Of a stretch of DNA of 64,000 bases, positions 24,363-32,780 are shown in pieces. Numbering within the stretch: position 1 is the stretch's first letter; each line of letters starts with the position of its first letter. Where the stretch lies: positions 1,612,001-1,676,000 of the forward strand of contig NZ_CP095390.1 of NCBI RefSeq assembly GCF_023008585.1, read 5' to 3'. The translations under genes and the position numbers were made by a program. Below the pieces are notes generated by a model. It did no database searches and was not told where the DNA came from. It was given only the letters and a program-made list of their open reading frames with translations. This DNA comes from Natribaculum breve (GTDB taxonomy: Archaea; Halobacteriota; Halobacteria; Halobacteriales; Natrialbaceae).

Positions 24363-24614
24363 TCACTCCGACGGCTCGATCCGTGCGAGGGGGTCTCCAC
24401 GCCGGAACTCCTCGTTCTCGTCGACGAGTACCTCGGTCAGCGTGCCGGCGGCAGGAGCGGGTACGTCCACGCTCACCTTCTCGACCTGGATCTCACAGAT
24501 CGTCTCGTCCTCGTCGACCTGCCCGCCCTCGCGGACGAACCAGTTCGCGACGACGCCCTCGTCGACGTCGTCGGCGTCCTCGGGCCAGACGGCCGCGGAA
24601 TCGACATCGATCAT
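24363..24614 (-). CDS. Stand-alone lipoyl-domain protein
   Basis: An 83-residue single lipoyl/biotinyl domain. The modification site is the Lys in EIQVEKVSVDVP (about residue 46), and AAGTLTEVLVDENEEF is the usual second half of the fold. As a swinging arm it would carry the acyl group made by the E1 subunits encoded just upstream on this strand. There is no E2 catalytic core, so the complex is unusual. Its start overlaps the E1 beta stop by four bases, which supports one operon. A solitary lipoyl protein with E1alpha/beta has been reported in Haloferax 2-oxoacid dehydrogenase operons. Confidence 0.92.
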   Translation of the reverse strand: MIDVDSAAVWPEDADDVDEGVVANWFVREGGQVDEDETICEIQVEKVSVDVPAPAAGTLTEVLVDENEEFRRGDPLARIEPSE

Positions 24615-25645
24615 TCCCCCACCGAGCGGATCGCCGCCGCGACGTCGTCGGCGTCAGGCAGGACCTCGTTCTCGAGCGGGCGCGCGTACGGGATCGGCGT
24701 GTCTGGCATCGTGACGCGGGAAACGGCCTCGAGGTCGTCGAGTGCGCCCTCGCTCGCCCGTGCGACGATCTCGCCGCTGACGCCGTAGGAGTGGTAGTCC
24801 TCGTCGACGACCACGAGCTTCCCGGTCTTGCGGACGGACTCGAGCACCGTCTCCGTATCGAGGGGAACGAGCGTCCGGAGGTCGATCACCTCCGTCTCGA
24901 TACCGTCGTCGGCGAGATCGGCAGCGGCCTCGAGCGCGCGGTGGACGTGCAGACCGAGCGTGACGACCGTGACGTCGTCGCCCTCGCGTTTGACGTCGGC
25001 CTCGCCGAACCCGATCTCGTAGTCGTCCTCGGGGACGCCGGTCTTTGGCCCCTCGGGGGCAGGCATCCACGCCAGCCCCATCAGCCGTTTGTGGAACATG
25101 TAGACGACGGGGTCGTCGTCGCGGATGGCGGCGTGCATCAGCCCCTTGGCGTCGTAGGCGGTCGAGGGGACGACGACCTTCATGCCGGGGAGGTGGGCGA
25201 ACGTCCCGTAGAGCGTCTGGGAGTGCTGGGCGGCGTCGTTGTAGGTGCCGCCGACGGCCGTCATGAGGACCATCGGGACCGACACCGAGCCCCCGGACAT
25301 GTAGGCGTTTTTCGCCATGTTGTTGTAGATCTGGTCCATCGCGACGCCGAAGAAGTCGGCGAACATCAGTTCGACGATGGGACGCATCCCCTGCATGGCC
25401 GCGCCGACGCCCGCGCCGATGAAACTCGTCTCCGAGATGGGGACGTCCACGATCCGATCGTAGCCAAACTCCTCGAGCAGCCCCTCCGTCGAGTCGAAGA
25501 TGCCGCCGTAGTCGGCGACGTCCTCGCCCATCACGAAGACCTCCTCGTCTTCGCGCATCTCCGTCGCGATGGCCTCGACCATCGCCCGACTCATCGTGAG
25601 TTCGCGGTCGGTCGCCTCCGGTCCCGGTTCCTCGACCTGCGCCAT
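24611..25645 (-). CDS. 2-oxoacid/acetoin dehydrogenase E1 beta subunit
   Basis: A 344-residue transketolase-type subunit. MSRAMVEAIATEMREDEEVFVMGEDV and GGIFDSTEGLLEEFG near the N-terminus are standard. IVELMFADFFGVAMDQIYNNMAKN near residue 83 and TVVTLGLHVHRALEAA near 220 follow. It pairs with the E1 alpha subunit upstream to decarboxylate a branched or simple 2-oxoacid or acetoin. The ATG at 25645 overlaps the alpha stop as TGATG, showing translational coupling; a GTG one codon earlier is unlikely. It ends in a four-base overlap with the lipoyl gene. Confidence 0.93.
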   Translation of the reverse strand: MAQVEEPGPEATDRELTMSRAMVEAIATEMREDEEVFVMGEDVADYGGIFDSTEGLLEEFGYDRIVDVPISETSFIGAGVGAAMQGMRPIVELMFADFFGVAMDQIYNNMAKNAYMSGGSVSVPMVLMTAVGGTYNDAAQHSQTLYGTFAHLPGMKVVVPSTAYDAKGLMHAAIRDDDPVVYMFHKRLMGLAWMPAPEGPKTGVPEDDYEIGFGEADVKREGDDVTVVTLGLHVHRALEAAADLADDGIETEVIDLRTLVPLDTETVLESVRKTGKLVVVDEDYHSYGVSGEIVARASEGALDDLEAVSRVTMPDTPIPYARPLENEVLPDADDVAAAIRSVGE

Positions 25646-26691
25646 CACTCCTCACCTCCGTCGGCGGCGGCGAGTTCCCGATCCCGGCGTTCGGGCCAGT
25701 CCTCGAGTTCGTCCGTGAAGACGTCCTCGTAGGCCTCCTCGGGGTCGGGCTGGGGCTGGTCTTTGGCCCACTCGATCGCCTCCTCGACGCGCTCGTGAGC
25801 GCGCTCGCGGATCTCCGCTCTGTCCTCGCCGGTGAAGCCGTGCTCCTCGAGGTGGCCTTCCATCCGTTCGATCGAGTCGCGCTCTCTGGCCAGTTCGACG
25901 TCCTCGTCGGGACGGTAGGCCTCGGGGTCGCCCATGAAGTGGCCCATCCGGCGGTGGACCTGCACCTCGAGTACCGTCGGGCCGTTCCCGTCTCGAGCGC
26001 GGCCCACGGCCTCGCCGGCGGCCTCGTAGATGGCGACTGCGTCGTCGACGTCGACGCGCTCTCGGTGGACGTCGAAGCCGTCGGCTCGCTGGGAGCCGTC
26101 GTCGACGTCGGTCACGCGCTCTTTGGGCATGCTGATCGCCCAGTCGTTGTCCTCGACGACGAAGACGACGGGAAGGTCGTGGACCCCCGCGAGGTTCAGC
26201 GACTCGAGGAACGCTCCCTGGTCGATCGCACCCTCGCCGAGGAAGGCCACGGCGACGTCGTCGGTGTTGCGCTTTTTCGCCGCCAGCGCCGCGCCGACGG
26301 CGGGCGGGACCCCCTGGGCGATGATCCCGCTGCAGGCGAAGTTCACGTCCGGGTCGTAGAGGTGCATGTGACCGCCCTTCCCCCTGCTCAGGCCAGTCTC
26401 ACGGCCGAATATCTCGGCCGTCATCCGCTCTAGGTCGACTCCCTTCGAGATCGCGACGTGGTGCGGTCGGTGTGGCGCGGTGACGGTGTCGTCGTCCCGG
26501 AGGTGGGCACAGACGCCCGCCGCCGACGCCTCGTGGCCCGCCGCGAGGTGGAGTTCGCCGGGGATCGGCCCCGCCGAGATGTCGAACGCCGGCTGTTTCC
26601 CCTCGAGGTACTCCTCCTGGAGGCGTTCCTCGTAGTGGCGCGCCGTTACCATCTCCTCGTACATCTGTTGTAATGTGTTGGCTCCTACCAT
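25645..26691 (-). CDS. 2-oxoacid/acetoin dehydrogenase E1 alpha subunit
   Basis: A 348-residue TPP-binding subunit. GKGGHMHLYDPDVNF near residue 110, GEGAIDQGAFLESLNLAGV near 155 and VFVVEDNDWAIS near 180 form the cofactor site. It is the first gene of a three-gene operon (alpha, beta, lipoyl) with overlapping start/stop codons. No E2 or E3 gene is in the window. The start at 26691 gives MVGANTLQQMYEEMV, typical of the family; a longer frame starts within the promoter. A TATA-like GTTTATGC lies about 36-43 bases upstream. Acetoin, branched-chain or pyruvate-type substrate is undecided. Confidence 0.93.
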   Translation of the reverse strand: MVGANTLQQMYEEMVTARHYEERLQEEYLEGKQPAFDISAGPIPGELHLAAGHEASAAGVCAHLRDDDTVTAPHRPHHVAISKGVDLERMTAEIFGRETGLSRGKGGHMHLYDPDVNFACSGIIAQGVPPAVGAALAAKKRNTDDVAVAFLGEGAIDQGAFLESLNLAGVHDLPVVFVVEDNDWAISMPKERVTDVDDGSQRADGFDVHRERVDVDDAVAIYEAAGEAVGRARDGNGPTVLEVQVHRRMGHFMGDPEAYRPDEDVELARERDSIERMEGHLEEHGFTGEDRAEIRERAHERVEEAIEWAKDQPQPDPEEAYEDVFTDELEDWPERRDRELAAADGGEE

Positions 26692-26787
26692 GATTGCCAC
26701 GGTAGAGCACACATCGAGCGTCCGCATAAACGTTGACGAGAATTCGGGCGGTGCGACCCTCGCGATGTCCGACGTAGCGCGAAGGGA

Positions 26788-27426
26788 CTATCGGCGATCC
26801 GCGCCGTCCAGTCGCGGGAGTTTCCCGGTTCGTTCCTTGCGCATCAGGTCCCGGACGAACAGCCGGACCTGCCGCTCGAGGTCGTCGACGTCCTCGTAGG
26901 CGTAGATTCGCGCCTCCCAGCGGTCGCGGACGGCGGCGATCATCGCGCTCCGGACGCCGGACTCGTGGACGAACAGCACGCGCTCCCGGCGGTGTTCGGG
27001 TTCGTCGTCGGCGTACAGCGCCTCGAGGACCGAGCCGACCTCGATGCCGACGCCTAAGTTGTCGCCCATCGCCGGGACGACGTACACCACGGCGTTGCTC
27101 GCCCGCGCGAAGGCGATACTCTGTGTGGCGGCGTCCATCTCCTCCAGGGGGACGTCGACGTCGATCGCGAGGAAGGCGTTGACGCCCGCCGTCGCCCGGA
27201 GGCGGTCGCGAACCGAGAGCACGAGATCCAGCGCAGCCTCGTCGCGCTCGAGGTCGGCGTGGTCGGACCCGACGAGCGTCCCGAAGTCGACCGACTCGGG
27301 GATCGACCCGGGCGCGGCGGTCTCGAGGGCGCGTTCGACGTCGAACGCCTTGTACGGACCCATCAGGTAGACGAGAAATCGAGAGTGGGGGAGGTCGCCG
27401 AGTTCGTCGAGTAACCGATCGCGCAT
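26788..27426 (-). CDS. DUF7509-like protein, nucleoside-deoxyribosyltransferase-like fold
   Basis: A 212-residue protein I recall as the haloarchaeal DUF7509 family. The opening RFLVYLMGPYKAFD resembles the LxGP loop of nucleoside 2-deoxyribosyltransferases. The later SNAVVYVVPAMGDNLGVGIEVGSVLEAL is spaced like their D.G...E.G motif, with an invariant-looking Glu. A nucleotide-binding or TIR-like role is inference. It stands alone, convergent to nothing, with a divergent ArsR-type regulator 100 bases away. A TATA box lies 23-31 bases upstream of the ATG. Confidence 0.7.
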   Translation of the reverse strand: MRDRLLDELGDLPHSRFLVYLMGPYKAFDVERALETAAPGSIPESVDFGTLVGSDHADLERDEAALDLVLSVRDRLRATAGVNAFLAIDVDVPLEEMDAATQSIAFARASNAVVYVVPAMGDNLGVGIEVGSVLEALYADDEPEHRRERVLFVHESGVRSAMIAAVRDRWEARIYAYEDVDDLERQVRLFVRDLMRKERTGKLPRLDGADRR

Positions 27427-27448
27427 GGCGGGGTGTGCTCACCCACAC

Positions 27449-27457
27449 TATATAAAA
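27449..27457 (-). promoter_or_regulatory. TATA box between the DUF7509-like and regulator genes
   Basis: On the minus strand TTTTATATA lies 23-31 bases before the ATG at 27426. The box is nearly symmetric (TATATA) and could also fire toward the divergent regulator, whose first start is 39 bases away. Confidence 0.5.
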
Positions 27458-27522
27458 TGGCGTGCTGTCAGTGGTTGCTGACTCAGCGAACGCTTATGCG
27501 AATGGAGAACCGACGGAGAGAC

Positions 27523-27906
27523 ATGGCGGAGTCAGAACGGACGTCCCGGCGGTTCGGCGAGGACCTGCTGCCCGAACACAGCGTCCTCTCGCTCGAGGAG
27601 TACCTCGAGATGCAGCGGGCGATCGGCAACGAGACCCGCTTTCGCGTCCTCAACGCGCTCGTCGAAGCGGGGCCACAGAGCGCGAGCGAACTGCGGGACG
27701 CCCTCGGCGTTCGCTCGAACGCGCTACACTACCACCTCGACGAACTCGTCGACGTCGGCCTCGTCGAGAACAGAAAGCGCAAAGAGTCCGACGCCGACGG
27801 CCTCTACTCGTACTACCGGGCGACGTCGCTCGGGGAGGGGATACTCGCGGAGGGCGTCCGCGAGCTGATGCGCCGCGAGTGGGACGCGCTGGAGGAGTAC
27901 AGTTAG
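27523..27906 (+). CDS. ArsR-like winged-helix transcription regulator
   Basis: A 127-residue regulator from MAESERTSRRFGEDLL. The winged helix is at about residues 25-95: helix EYLEMQRAIGNETRFRVLNAL, recognition helix SASELRDALGVRSNALHYHL, then DELVDVGLVENRKR and a wing. The tail YYRATSLGEGILAEGV is typical of haloarchaeal PadR/ArsR relatives. Start is uncertain: in-frame ATGs also lie at 27496 and 27502; 27523 gives the family-like N-terminus. Its stop overlaps the cupin gene on the other strand by three bases. Likely a repressor; its ligand is unknown. Confidence 0.82.
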   Translation: MAESERTSRRFGEDLLPEHSVLSLEEYLEMQRAIGNETRFRVLNALVEAGPQSASELRDALGVRSNALHYHLDELVDVGLVENRKRKESDADGLYSYYRATSLGEGILAEGVRELMRREWDALEEYS

Positions 27907-28241
27907 TCCTGCCAGCTCGGGTTCTCCCGCGGCGGGCTGAAGATGTCGACGCCGCGTACCGTCTCGTCGCCGCGGTTCTCGGCGGCGTGGGGCTGGTCGC
28001 CGGGGATGCCGTAGCTGTCGCCGGGACCGCAGACGATCTCCTCGCCGTCGGTCAGGAAGGTCAGTTCCCCCTCGTAGACGACTCCCGTCTGCTCGTGTGG
28101 GTGACTGTGCTCTTCGACGACCGCGCCCGGTTCGATCTCGAAGTGCTGGACGTTCATCGAGTCGGTTCCAGCCATGAGCGCCAGGTGGACGCCGTCGGCC
28201 GCCTCGGCGGTTTCGACGTCCGCGAGTGACACGCGTTCCAT
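27903..28241 (-). CDS. Cupin-domain protein
   Basis: A 112-residue single-domain cupin. Motif 1 is the block VVEEHSHPHEQTGVVYEGEL (residues 42-61), giving H-x-H...E. Motif 2 is GDSYGIPGDQPHAAEN (residues 73-90), ending in His. These residues bind a divalent metal, so it may be a small-molecule enzyme or a sensor of a sugar or phenolic compound. The ATG at 28241 gives MERVSLADVE; the longer frame has a Cys-rich basic leader that looks spurious. It is convergent with the regulator upstream. Confidence 0.85.
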   Translation of the reverse strand: MERVSLADVETAEAADGVHLALMAGTDSMNVQHFEIEPGAVVEEHSHPHEQTGVVYEGELTFLTDGEEIVCGPGDSYGIPGDQPHAAENRGDETVRGVDIFSPPRENPSWQD

Positions 28242-28329
28242 ACGCCGGTACTCGCAGCGGTGGCACCTATACTTTCGGCCGCCCGCGCTGGCGACCTCGA
28301 GTGCCGACGCGCGCTGAACTACGGACTCG

Positions 28330-29358
28330 TCACGGCACGTCGTCTCGTCGACGGGTTCGATCACCGATCACCGACTCGGCGAACTCCCGCACCGCTCGGC
28401 CGGCACGGTCGGCGTCGGGACCGATCCAGGCGAGGTGATCGGACTCGATGCGGCAGACGTCTGCGTCGGGCACCGTCTCCGCGACGAACTCGGCGTGAGA
28501 GATCGGCACCGCCGCGTCGAACTCGCCGTGGACCACGAGCACGGGACACTGGATCGTCCCGTAGTCGACGAGCGGGAGTTCTCGGAACCAGCGCTCGTCG
28601 TTGAGCGTCCCCTCGATCCGCGCGCTCACGGGGAGGATCGTCGGAACGAACTCGAGCGACCGGGCCCGGTGTTCCGGATTCGTCCTGACGAAGTCGACGT
28701 ACTCGTCGAACGCCTCGCCCTCGAGCGTCGACAGGCTCCCGTGCAGTAACGCGACGAGACGGTCCGGAGCGGCCCGGCGGAGCGCGGCCACGACGCCAGA
28801 CTGGACGTCGAGAACGGGTGTGGACGTGAGGATGGGGTCGATCACGGGATTTCCCGTGTCGAACATTCGCTCGTCGAACTCGGCAGTGACGGCCGACCCG
28901 AGAATCAGACCCGAAACCCGCTCGGGGTGCTCGGCCGCGAGGTGGAGCGCCGACGGGCCGCCGCCGGAGAGACCGACGACGAGCACCTCCTCGAGGCGGA
29001 GTTCGGCGAGCAGTGCGGCGAGCGAGGCTGCCTGGTCGCTCGGCGTGGGGTCGTCGCCGAGCGGCGTCCGCAGATAGCCCGGGCGAGACGGAGCGATGAT
29101 TTCGACGTCCTCGTCGAACGTCGCCTCGCCCAGCACGAGTCCCTGATCGTATCCGCCCGGGTCGCCGTGGAGAACGAGGACCGGGTATCCCGACCCTCGC
29201 CGGGCGACCTCGATTACGCCTCGATCCGTCGCGACGAGTTCGCTTCCGGCCGCTAACTCGTCGAGTCGATCCCGTTTCCATCGCCACAACGCCGCTCCCG
29301 CCGCTCCGAGGAGGAGCCCAGCGCCGACGACGACCGATCGAAGCAGGTCTCGTCCCAT
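28330..29358 (-). CDS. Alpha/beta hydrolase, membrane-anchored
   Basis: A 342-residue hydrolase. Residues 8-27 form a hydrophobic segment (SVVVGAGLLLGAAGAALWRW) that would anchor or secrete it. The fold then starts with VLVLHGDPGG, the nucleophile elbow is VVGLSGGGPSA near residue 130, an Asp lies in HGEFDAAVP near 285, and the His in ESDHLAWIG near 310. Serine esterase or lipase activity is likely; the substrate is unknown. The next gene downstream on this strand is the cupin, 88 bases away. Confidence 0.88.
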   Translation of the reverse strand: MGRDLLRSVVVGAGLLLGAAGAALWRWKRDRLDELAAGSELVATDRGVIEVARRGSGYPVLVLHGDPGGYDQGLVLGEATFDEDVEIIAPSRPGYLRTPLGDDPTPSDQAASLAALLAELRLEEVLVVGLSGGGPSALHLAAEHPERVSGLILGSAVTAEFDERMFDTGNPVIDPILTSTPVLDVQSGVVAALRRAAPDRLVALLHGSLSTLEGEAFDEYVDFVRTNPEHRARSLEFVPTILPVSARIEGTLNDERWFRELPLVDYGTIQCPVLVVHGEFDAAVPISHAEFVAETVPDADVCRIESDHLAWIGPDADRAGRAVREFAESVIGDRTRRRDDVP

Positions 29359-29443
29359 GGCCGTCCGTCGAGACGTCCTCGAGCGGCGTATTTCGTCCGC
29401 CGATTCTCACTCCGAGCGAAATTCTCGGTGGATCTCGTCCAGA

Positions 29444-31360
29444 TTACGTGCTCTGCGTTCCCAGCCGTCGCTCGAGGAAGTCGTCGAGGGTCCGGAACAG
29501 CCGGATCTTCTGGTCGATGTCCGAGGAGGCGTGTCCCTCCTCGCCGAGTTCGACGTACTCGAAGTCGCCGTCTTCGCCCGCCTCGTAGCCGAGTTCCTCG
29601 AGTCGGTCGCGGAACAGCCGGGCCTGCGAGACCGGCACGCGGCGGTCGTTGACGCCGTGGACCATCAAAAGCGGCGCGGCGAGGTTCTCGGCGTGCGTGA
29701 TCGGGCTGCGCTGTTCGAACAGGTCGGGGTTCTCCGCGGGCGAGCCGACGTTCTTCTCTATCAGTTCCGTCCGGAAGTGAGGCATCGTCGTCTCGTACAT
29801 CTCCTCGAGGTCGGTGAGACCGATCCACGCGATGCCGGCGTCGTAGAGGTCGGGGTACTGGACGAGCTGCCAGTACGCGGAGTAACCGCCGTAGGAGCCG
29901 CCGAAGACGACGACGCGATCCTCGTCGACCCAGTCTCGCGTCTCGAGGACGTACTCGAGTCCACGGGCGACGTCGGCCTGTTCGGCACCGCCCCAGTCGT
30001 CGTACAGTTCCCGGACGAACGAGCGACCGCGCCCGGTCGAGCCGCGGTAGTTCACCTGCAGGACGCTGTAGCCCCGGGTGAGCAGGAACTGCGTGTAGAG
30101 GTCGAACTCGCGGTGGTCGGCGGATCGCGGCCCGCCGTGGGGGTTGACCACGAGCGGCGACGGTCGCTCGCCCGAGTCGTAGAGCAGCACCTCGATCTCG
30201 AGGTCGGTCGCGGGCTCTAAGTCGACGGCCGCCTCGGCTCCGGTGACGCCGCTGGACTCGAAGCGGAAGTACTCGGCGTCGACGAACTGCTCGGGCTCTA
30301 AGTCGCCGTACTCGGCCTCGATCAGGGTCTCGCATCCGTCGGGCTCGCTACTCGCCGTCCCCGCTCGACGTTTCGAGTCCGTCTCGGCCGCGCGTTCGAC
30401 GTCGTAGGCGAGCAACTCGGGTCGACGGTCGGGCGTGGTGTGCGTGACGACCACGCGACCGTCGGCGAGGACCGCGTCGCCGTGATCCGGGATCGTCGCG
30501 ACGCCCTCGGGGAGGTCGAACTCCGTCGCGTCGCCCGTCTCGACGTCGTAGACGACCGGCACCACCGCGGCACGGCGGGTCCGCTGGACGAGGAAGCGGT
30601 CGCCGTCGGGGAGGAACTGGACGGCCTGCTCCTCGTGGGCGCGGTCGCCGAACCAGGTCACCTCGTCGGTCTCGAGGTCGTAGATCCCGGCGCGGCCGAG
30701 GTCCTCGCTGTTGTCCGTGACGAGCAGCCGGTCGCCGTCCGGGTGCCAGTCGGCGGCCGCGACCTCAGCTCCGGTCTCGCCGATCTCGAGGTTGCGCGGG
30801 TCCGACCCGTCGGCGTTCGCGACGTAGACGTCCAGGTTCTCGTAGTCGTCGGTCTCGTTGGTCACGTAGGCGATCCGCTCGCCGTCGGGCGAGATCGTCC
30901 CGCCCGCGGCGGCGCGCTCGTAGTCGGTGATCTTCGTCGTCGCGTCGCTCTCGAGGTCGTGCCGATAGAGGTTCATCTGACCGTCCGCGCTCGAGGCGAT
31001 CAGCAGGAACTCCTCGTGGACGTCGTCGAGGACCGACTGGCCGTCCAGTTCCACGACCGGCTCGACCTCGCCGTCGCGGTCGATCGCGTAGACGTCGTTT
31101 TGCTCGTTGCCGTCGTCGTCCAGATGGAAGTACACACGGTCGCCGTCGTCGTCCCACCGCAGGAACCACCGGGCGTTTCGCGGCACCTCGCCGTCGCTCA
31201 CCCGGCGCAGGTCGCCGGTTTCGGCGTCGAGGAGGTGGAGTTCGTTCCGACCGGAGACGTCGTAGTAGAGTGCGACCTCGGAGCCGTCCGGCGAGACCGT
31301 CGGGTGGTGGAAGGTCGGGAGACTCGCGAGTTCGGTGAGTACGTCGTCGGATTCGGACAT
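29444..31360 (-). CDS. S9-family peptidase (prolyl oligopeptidase/acylaminoacyl type)
   Basis: A 638-residue peptidase. The first 370 residues are a beta-propeller of repeated WD-like blades (for example TISPDGERIAYVTN and LPDGDRFLVQRT). The last 260 are the alpha/beta catalytic domain, with Ser in GGSYGGYSAYW near residue 475, Asp in HGVNDRRVPVS near 560, and His in GEEGHASSD near 605. It cleaves short peptides after a gated entry. The start at 31360 (MSESDDVLTELASLP) is preferred; eight upstream residues in the frame overlap the promoter. A CTATAG-type TATA lies 26-32 bases upstream. Confidence 0.92.
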   Translation of the reverse strand: MSESDDVLTELASLPTFHHPTVSPDGSEVALYYDVSGRNELHLLDAETGDLRRVSDGEVPRNARWFLRWDDDGDRVYFHLDDDGNEQNDVYAIDRDGEVEPVVELDGQSVLDDVHEEFLLIASSADGQMNLYRHDLESDATTKITDYERAAAGGTISPDGERIAYVTNETDDYENLDVYVANADGSDPRNLEIGETGAEVAAADWHPDGDRLLVTDNSEDLGRAGIYDLETDEVTWFGDRAHEEQAVQFLPDGDRFLVQRTRRAAVVPVVYDVETGDATEFDLPEGVATIPDHGDAVLADGRVVVTHTTPDRRPELLAYDVERAAETDSKRRAGTASSEPDGCETLIEAEYGDLEPEQFVDAEYFRFESSGVTGAEAAVDLEPATDLEIEVLLYDSGERPSPLVVNPHGGPRSADHREFDLYTQFLLTRGYSVLQVNYRGSTGRGRSFVRELYDDWGGAEQADVARGLEYVLETRDWVDEDRVVVFGGSYGGYSAYWQLVQYPDLYDAGIAWIGLTDLEEMYETTMPHFRTELIEKNVGSPAENPDLFEQRSPITHAENLAAPLLMVHGVNDRRVPVSQARLFRDRLEELGYEAGEDGDFEYVELGEEGHASSDIDQKIRLFRTLDDFLERRLGTQST

Positions 31361-31518
31361 GCCCGCCGTGTTCTTACACTGCAACTATAGTTCTTCTACA
31401 TGCGGAACCCGTTACCGGTGCCGGTGCCGGCCCGTCGATCGGCGCTACGGGTGCGCTACGCGCTCGAGCGATCGAGGCCGGAAACGGTTTCACCGCCAGC
31501 CGTGACGACCCGGTCGAG

Positions 31519-31947
31519 ATGGCGTCGAACGAACGAGCCGATCGGACGGGACTGTTTCACCACGTCGAACTGTACGCTTCGGACCTCGAGGCCTCGACCG
31601 AGTTCTGGGGATGGCTACTCGGCGAACTCGGCTACGAGGAGTACCAGCGGTGGGAGGACGGACGTTCCTGGAAGCGCGGACCGACGTACCTCGTACTCGT
31701 CCGTGCCAGCGGTCGGTTCCGCGACGCGGAGTACCACCGCCGTCGGCCGGGACTGAACCACCTCGCGTTTCACGCGCGGTCGCGCGATCACGTCGACGAA
31801 CTGACGGTCGGGTTGCGGGCGCGCGGCGCACCGATCCTCTACGAGGACGAGCACCCGTACGCCGGCGGCCCCGACCACTACGCGGTCTACGCCGAGGACC
31901 CCGAACGGATCAAAGTCGAAGTAGTCGCGCCACCAGCGGACACGTAA
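31519..31947 (+). CDS. VOC-family metalloprotein (glyoxalase-like)
   Basis: A 142-residue protein of the vicinal oxygen chelate fold. FHHVELYASDLEASTEFWGWLL near residue 13 is a standard first half. Later come LNHLAFHARSRDHVDEL near 80 and YAGGPDHYAVYAEDPERIKVEVV near 115, giving a second His and Glu. Members bind a metal and catalyse glyoxalase, dioxygenase or resistance reactions; the substrate is unknown. The start is the first good ATG in an open frame. A 30-base spacer separates it from the DUF5817 gene downstream. Confidence 0.85.
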   Translation: MASNERADRTGLFHHVELYASDLEASTEFWGWLLGELGYEEYQRWEDGRSWKRGPTYLVLVRASGRFRDAEYHRRRPGLNHLAFHARSRDHVDELTVGLRARGAPILYEDEHPYAGGPDHYAVYAEDPERIKVEVVAPPADT

Positions 31948-32002
31948 TCACGTTCACCCCGGTTCCCGAAAGTTGAACTACGAAACCGACCGAGTTCGTA
32001 CC

Positions 32003-32527
32003 ATGTACGCCGTCGTCGGCTGCAGCGAGTGTTCGAACCTCTGGATCATCGAGGGGCGCTCGGAGACGACCCAGTGTCCCCGCTGTGGCTCCCGCAAGAA
32101 GTACGAGAAGCGAAAGAAGTTCGTCGAGACCGAAGATGGCGACCACGCCCGCGAGGTCCGGGCGTCGATGCTCGCGAACCGGCAGGGCCACGGCGAGGCC
32201 TTCGCCGAACTCGACTCCTATTCGGACCTCGAGTCGCAGGTCGACGGCGGCGTCGTCGACGACGAGGAGTACCTCGAGGCGTCGGGACTCGACGTCGACG
32301 AACTCGAGGCGGCGGGCGAACGCGACCCGCGCGGGTCGACCAGCAGCGGGAGCCGAAAGGAGATCGTCGAGCGCGCACTCGAGGAACTCGATCGACCCAC
32401 CGAGGCGGAGGTGATCGCGTACGCGGGCGACCGCGGGGTGCCGGCCGACTACGTCGAGCGCGCACTCGAGAAACTCCACCGGCGCGGTGAGGTGAGCGAG
32501 AGCGGTGGTCGCTACCGCCGGCTCTAA
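32003..32527 (+). CDS. DUF5817 zinc-ribbon protein with C-terminal helical tail
   Basis: A 174-residue protein. Residues 1-35 form a zinc ribbon (CSECSNLW and CPRCGSRK). A basic helix (KYEKRKKFVETEDGDHA) follows, then a long acidic helical part and a winged-helix-like end (IVERALEELDRPTEAEVIAYAGD). I recall this order as DUF5817, of unknown role, likely nucleic-acid binding. Starts at MYAVVGCSECS, because that leads straight into the ribbon. It is followed, convergently, by a micro membrane gene. Confidence 0.8.
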   Translation: MYAVVGCSECSNLWIIEGRSETTQCPRCGSRKKYEKRKKFVETEDGDHAREVRASMLANRQGHGEAFAELDSYSDLESQVDGGVVDDEEYLEASGLDVDELEAAGERDPRGSTSSGSRKEIVERALEELDRPTEAEVIAYAGDRGVPADYVERALEKLHRRGEVSESGGRYRRL

Positions 32528-32530
32528 AAG

Positions 32531-32662
32531 TCAGGGCAGCCAGCCGGCCCGCACGGCGATCGCCACGAGCGCGGCGGCGATCGAGACCAGCACCTCGAGC
32601 AGTCGGAGGTAGCGATACGCGCGGCTGTCGTCGATCGGATCGTCGGGGCAATCACACGACAT
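32531..32662 (-). CDS. Micro membrane protein, 43 residues
   Basis: Reads MSCDCPDDPIDDSRAYRYL, then a hydrophobic helix LLEVLVSIAAALVAIAV and an end RAGWLP. One membrane segment with a short Cys-containing N-tail. The two Cys could bind a metal or form a disulfide. It ends 3 bases from the DUF5817 stop, convergent. Too short for family assignment; the ATG is upstream of HMG-CoA reductase's 3' side. A chance frame cannot be excluded. Confidence 0.4.
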   Translation of the reverse strand: MSCDCPDDPIDDSRAYRYLRLLEVLVSIAAALVAIAVRAGWLP

Positions 32663-32780
32663 GGGTGGTGCGCCCGCCGGTGCTCGCCGGTCGGACGCAC
32701 CTTCGACTACCGGCCGCCGGTAAAAATACCATCGCCAACAGCGTGTGGTGAAAGTGAAAGTGAAGACGGCCGACGAGACG

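Noticed and set aside
24383..25732. Long plus-strand open frame opposite the E1 beta and lipoyl genes
   Set aside because: Antisense shadow; minus-strand genes have overlapping starts and stops typical of an operon.
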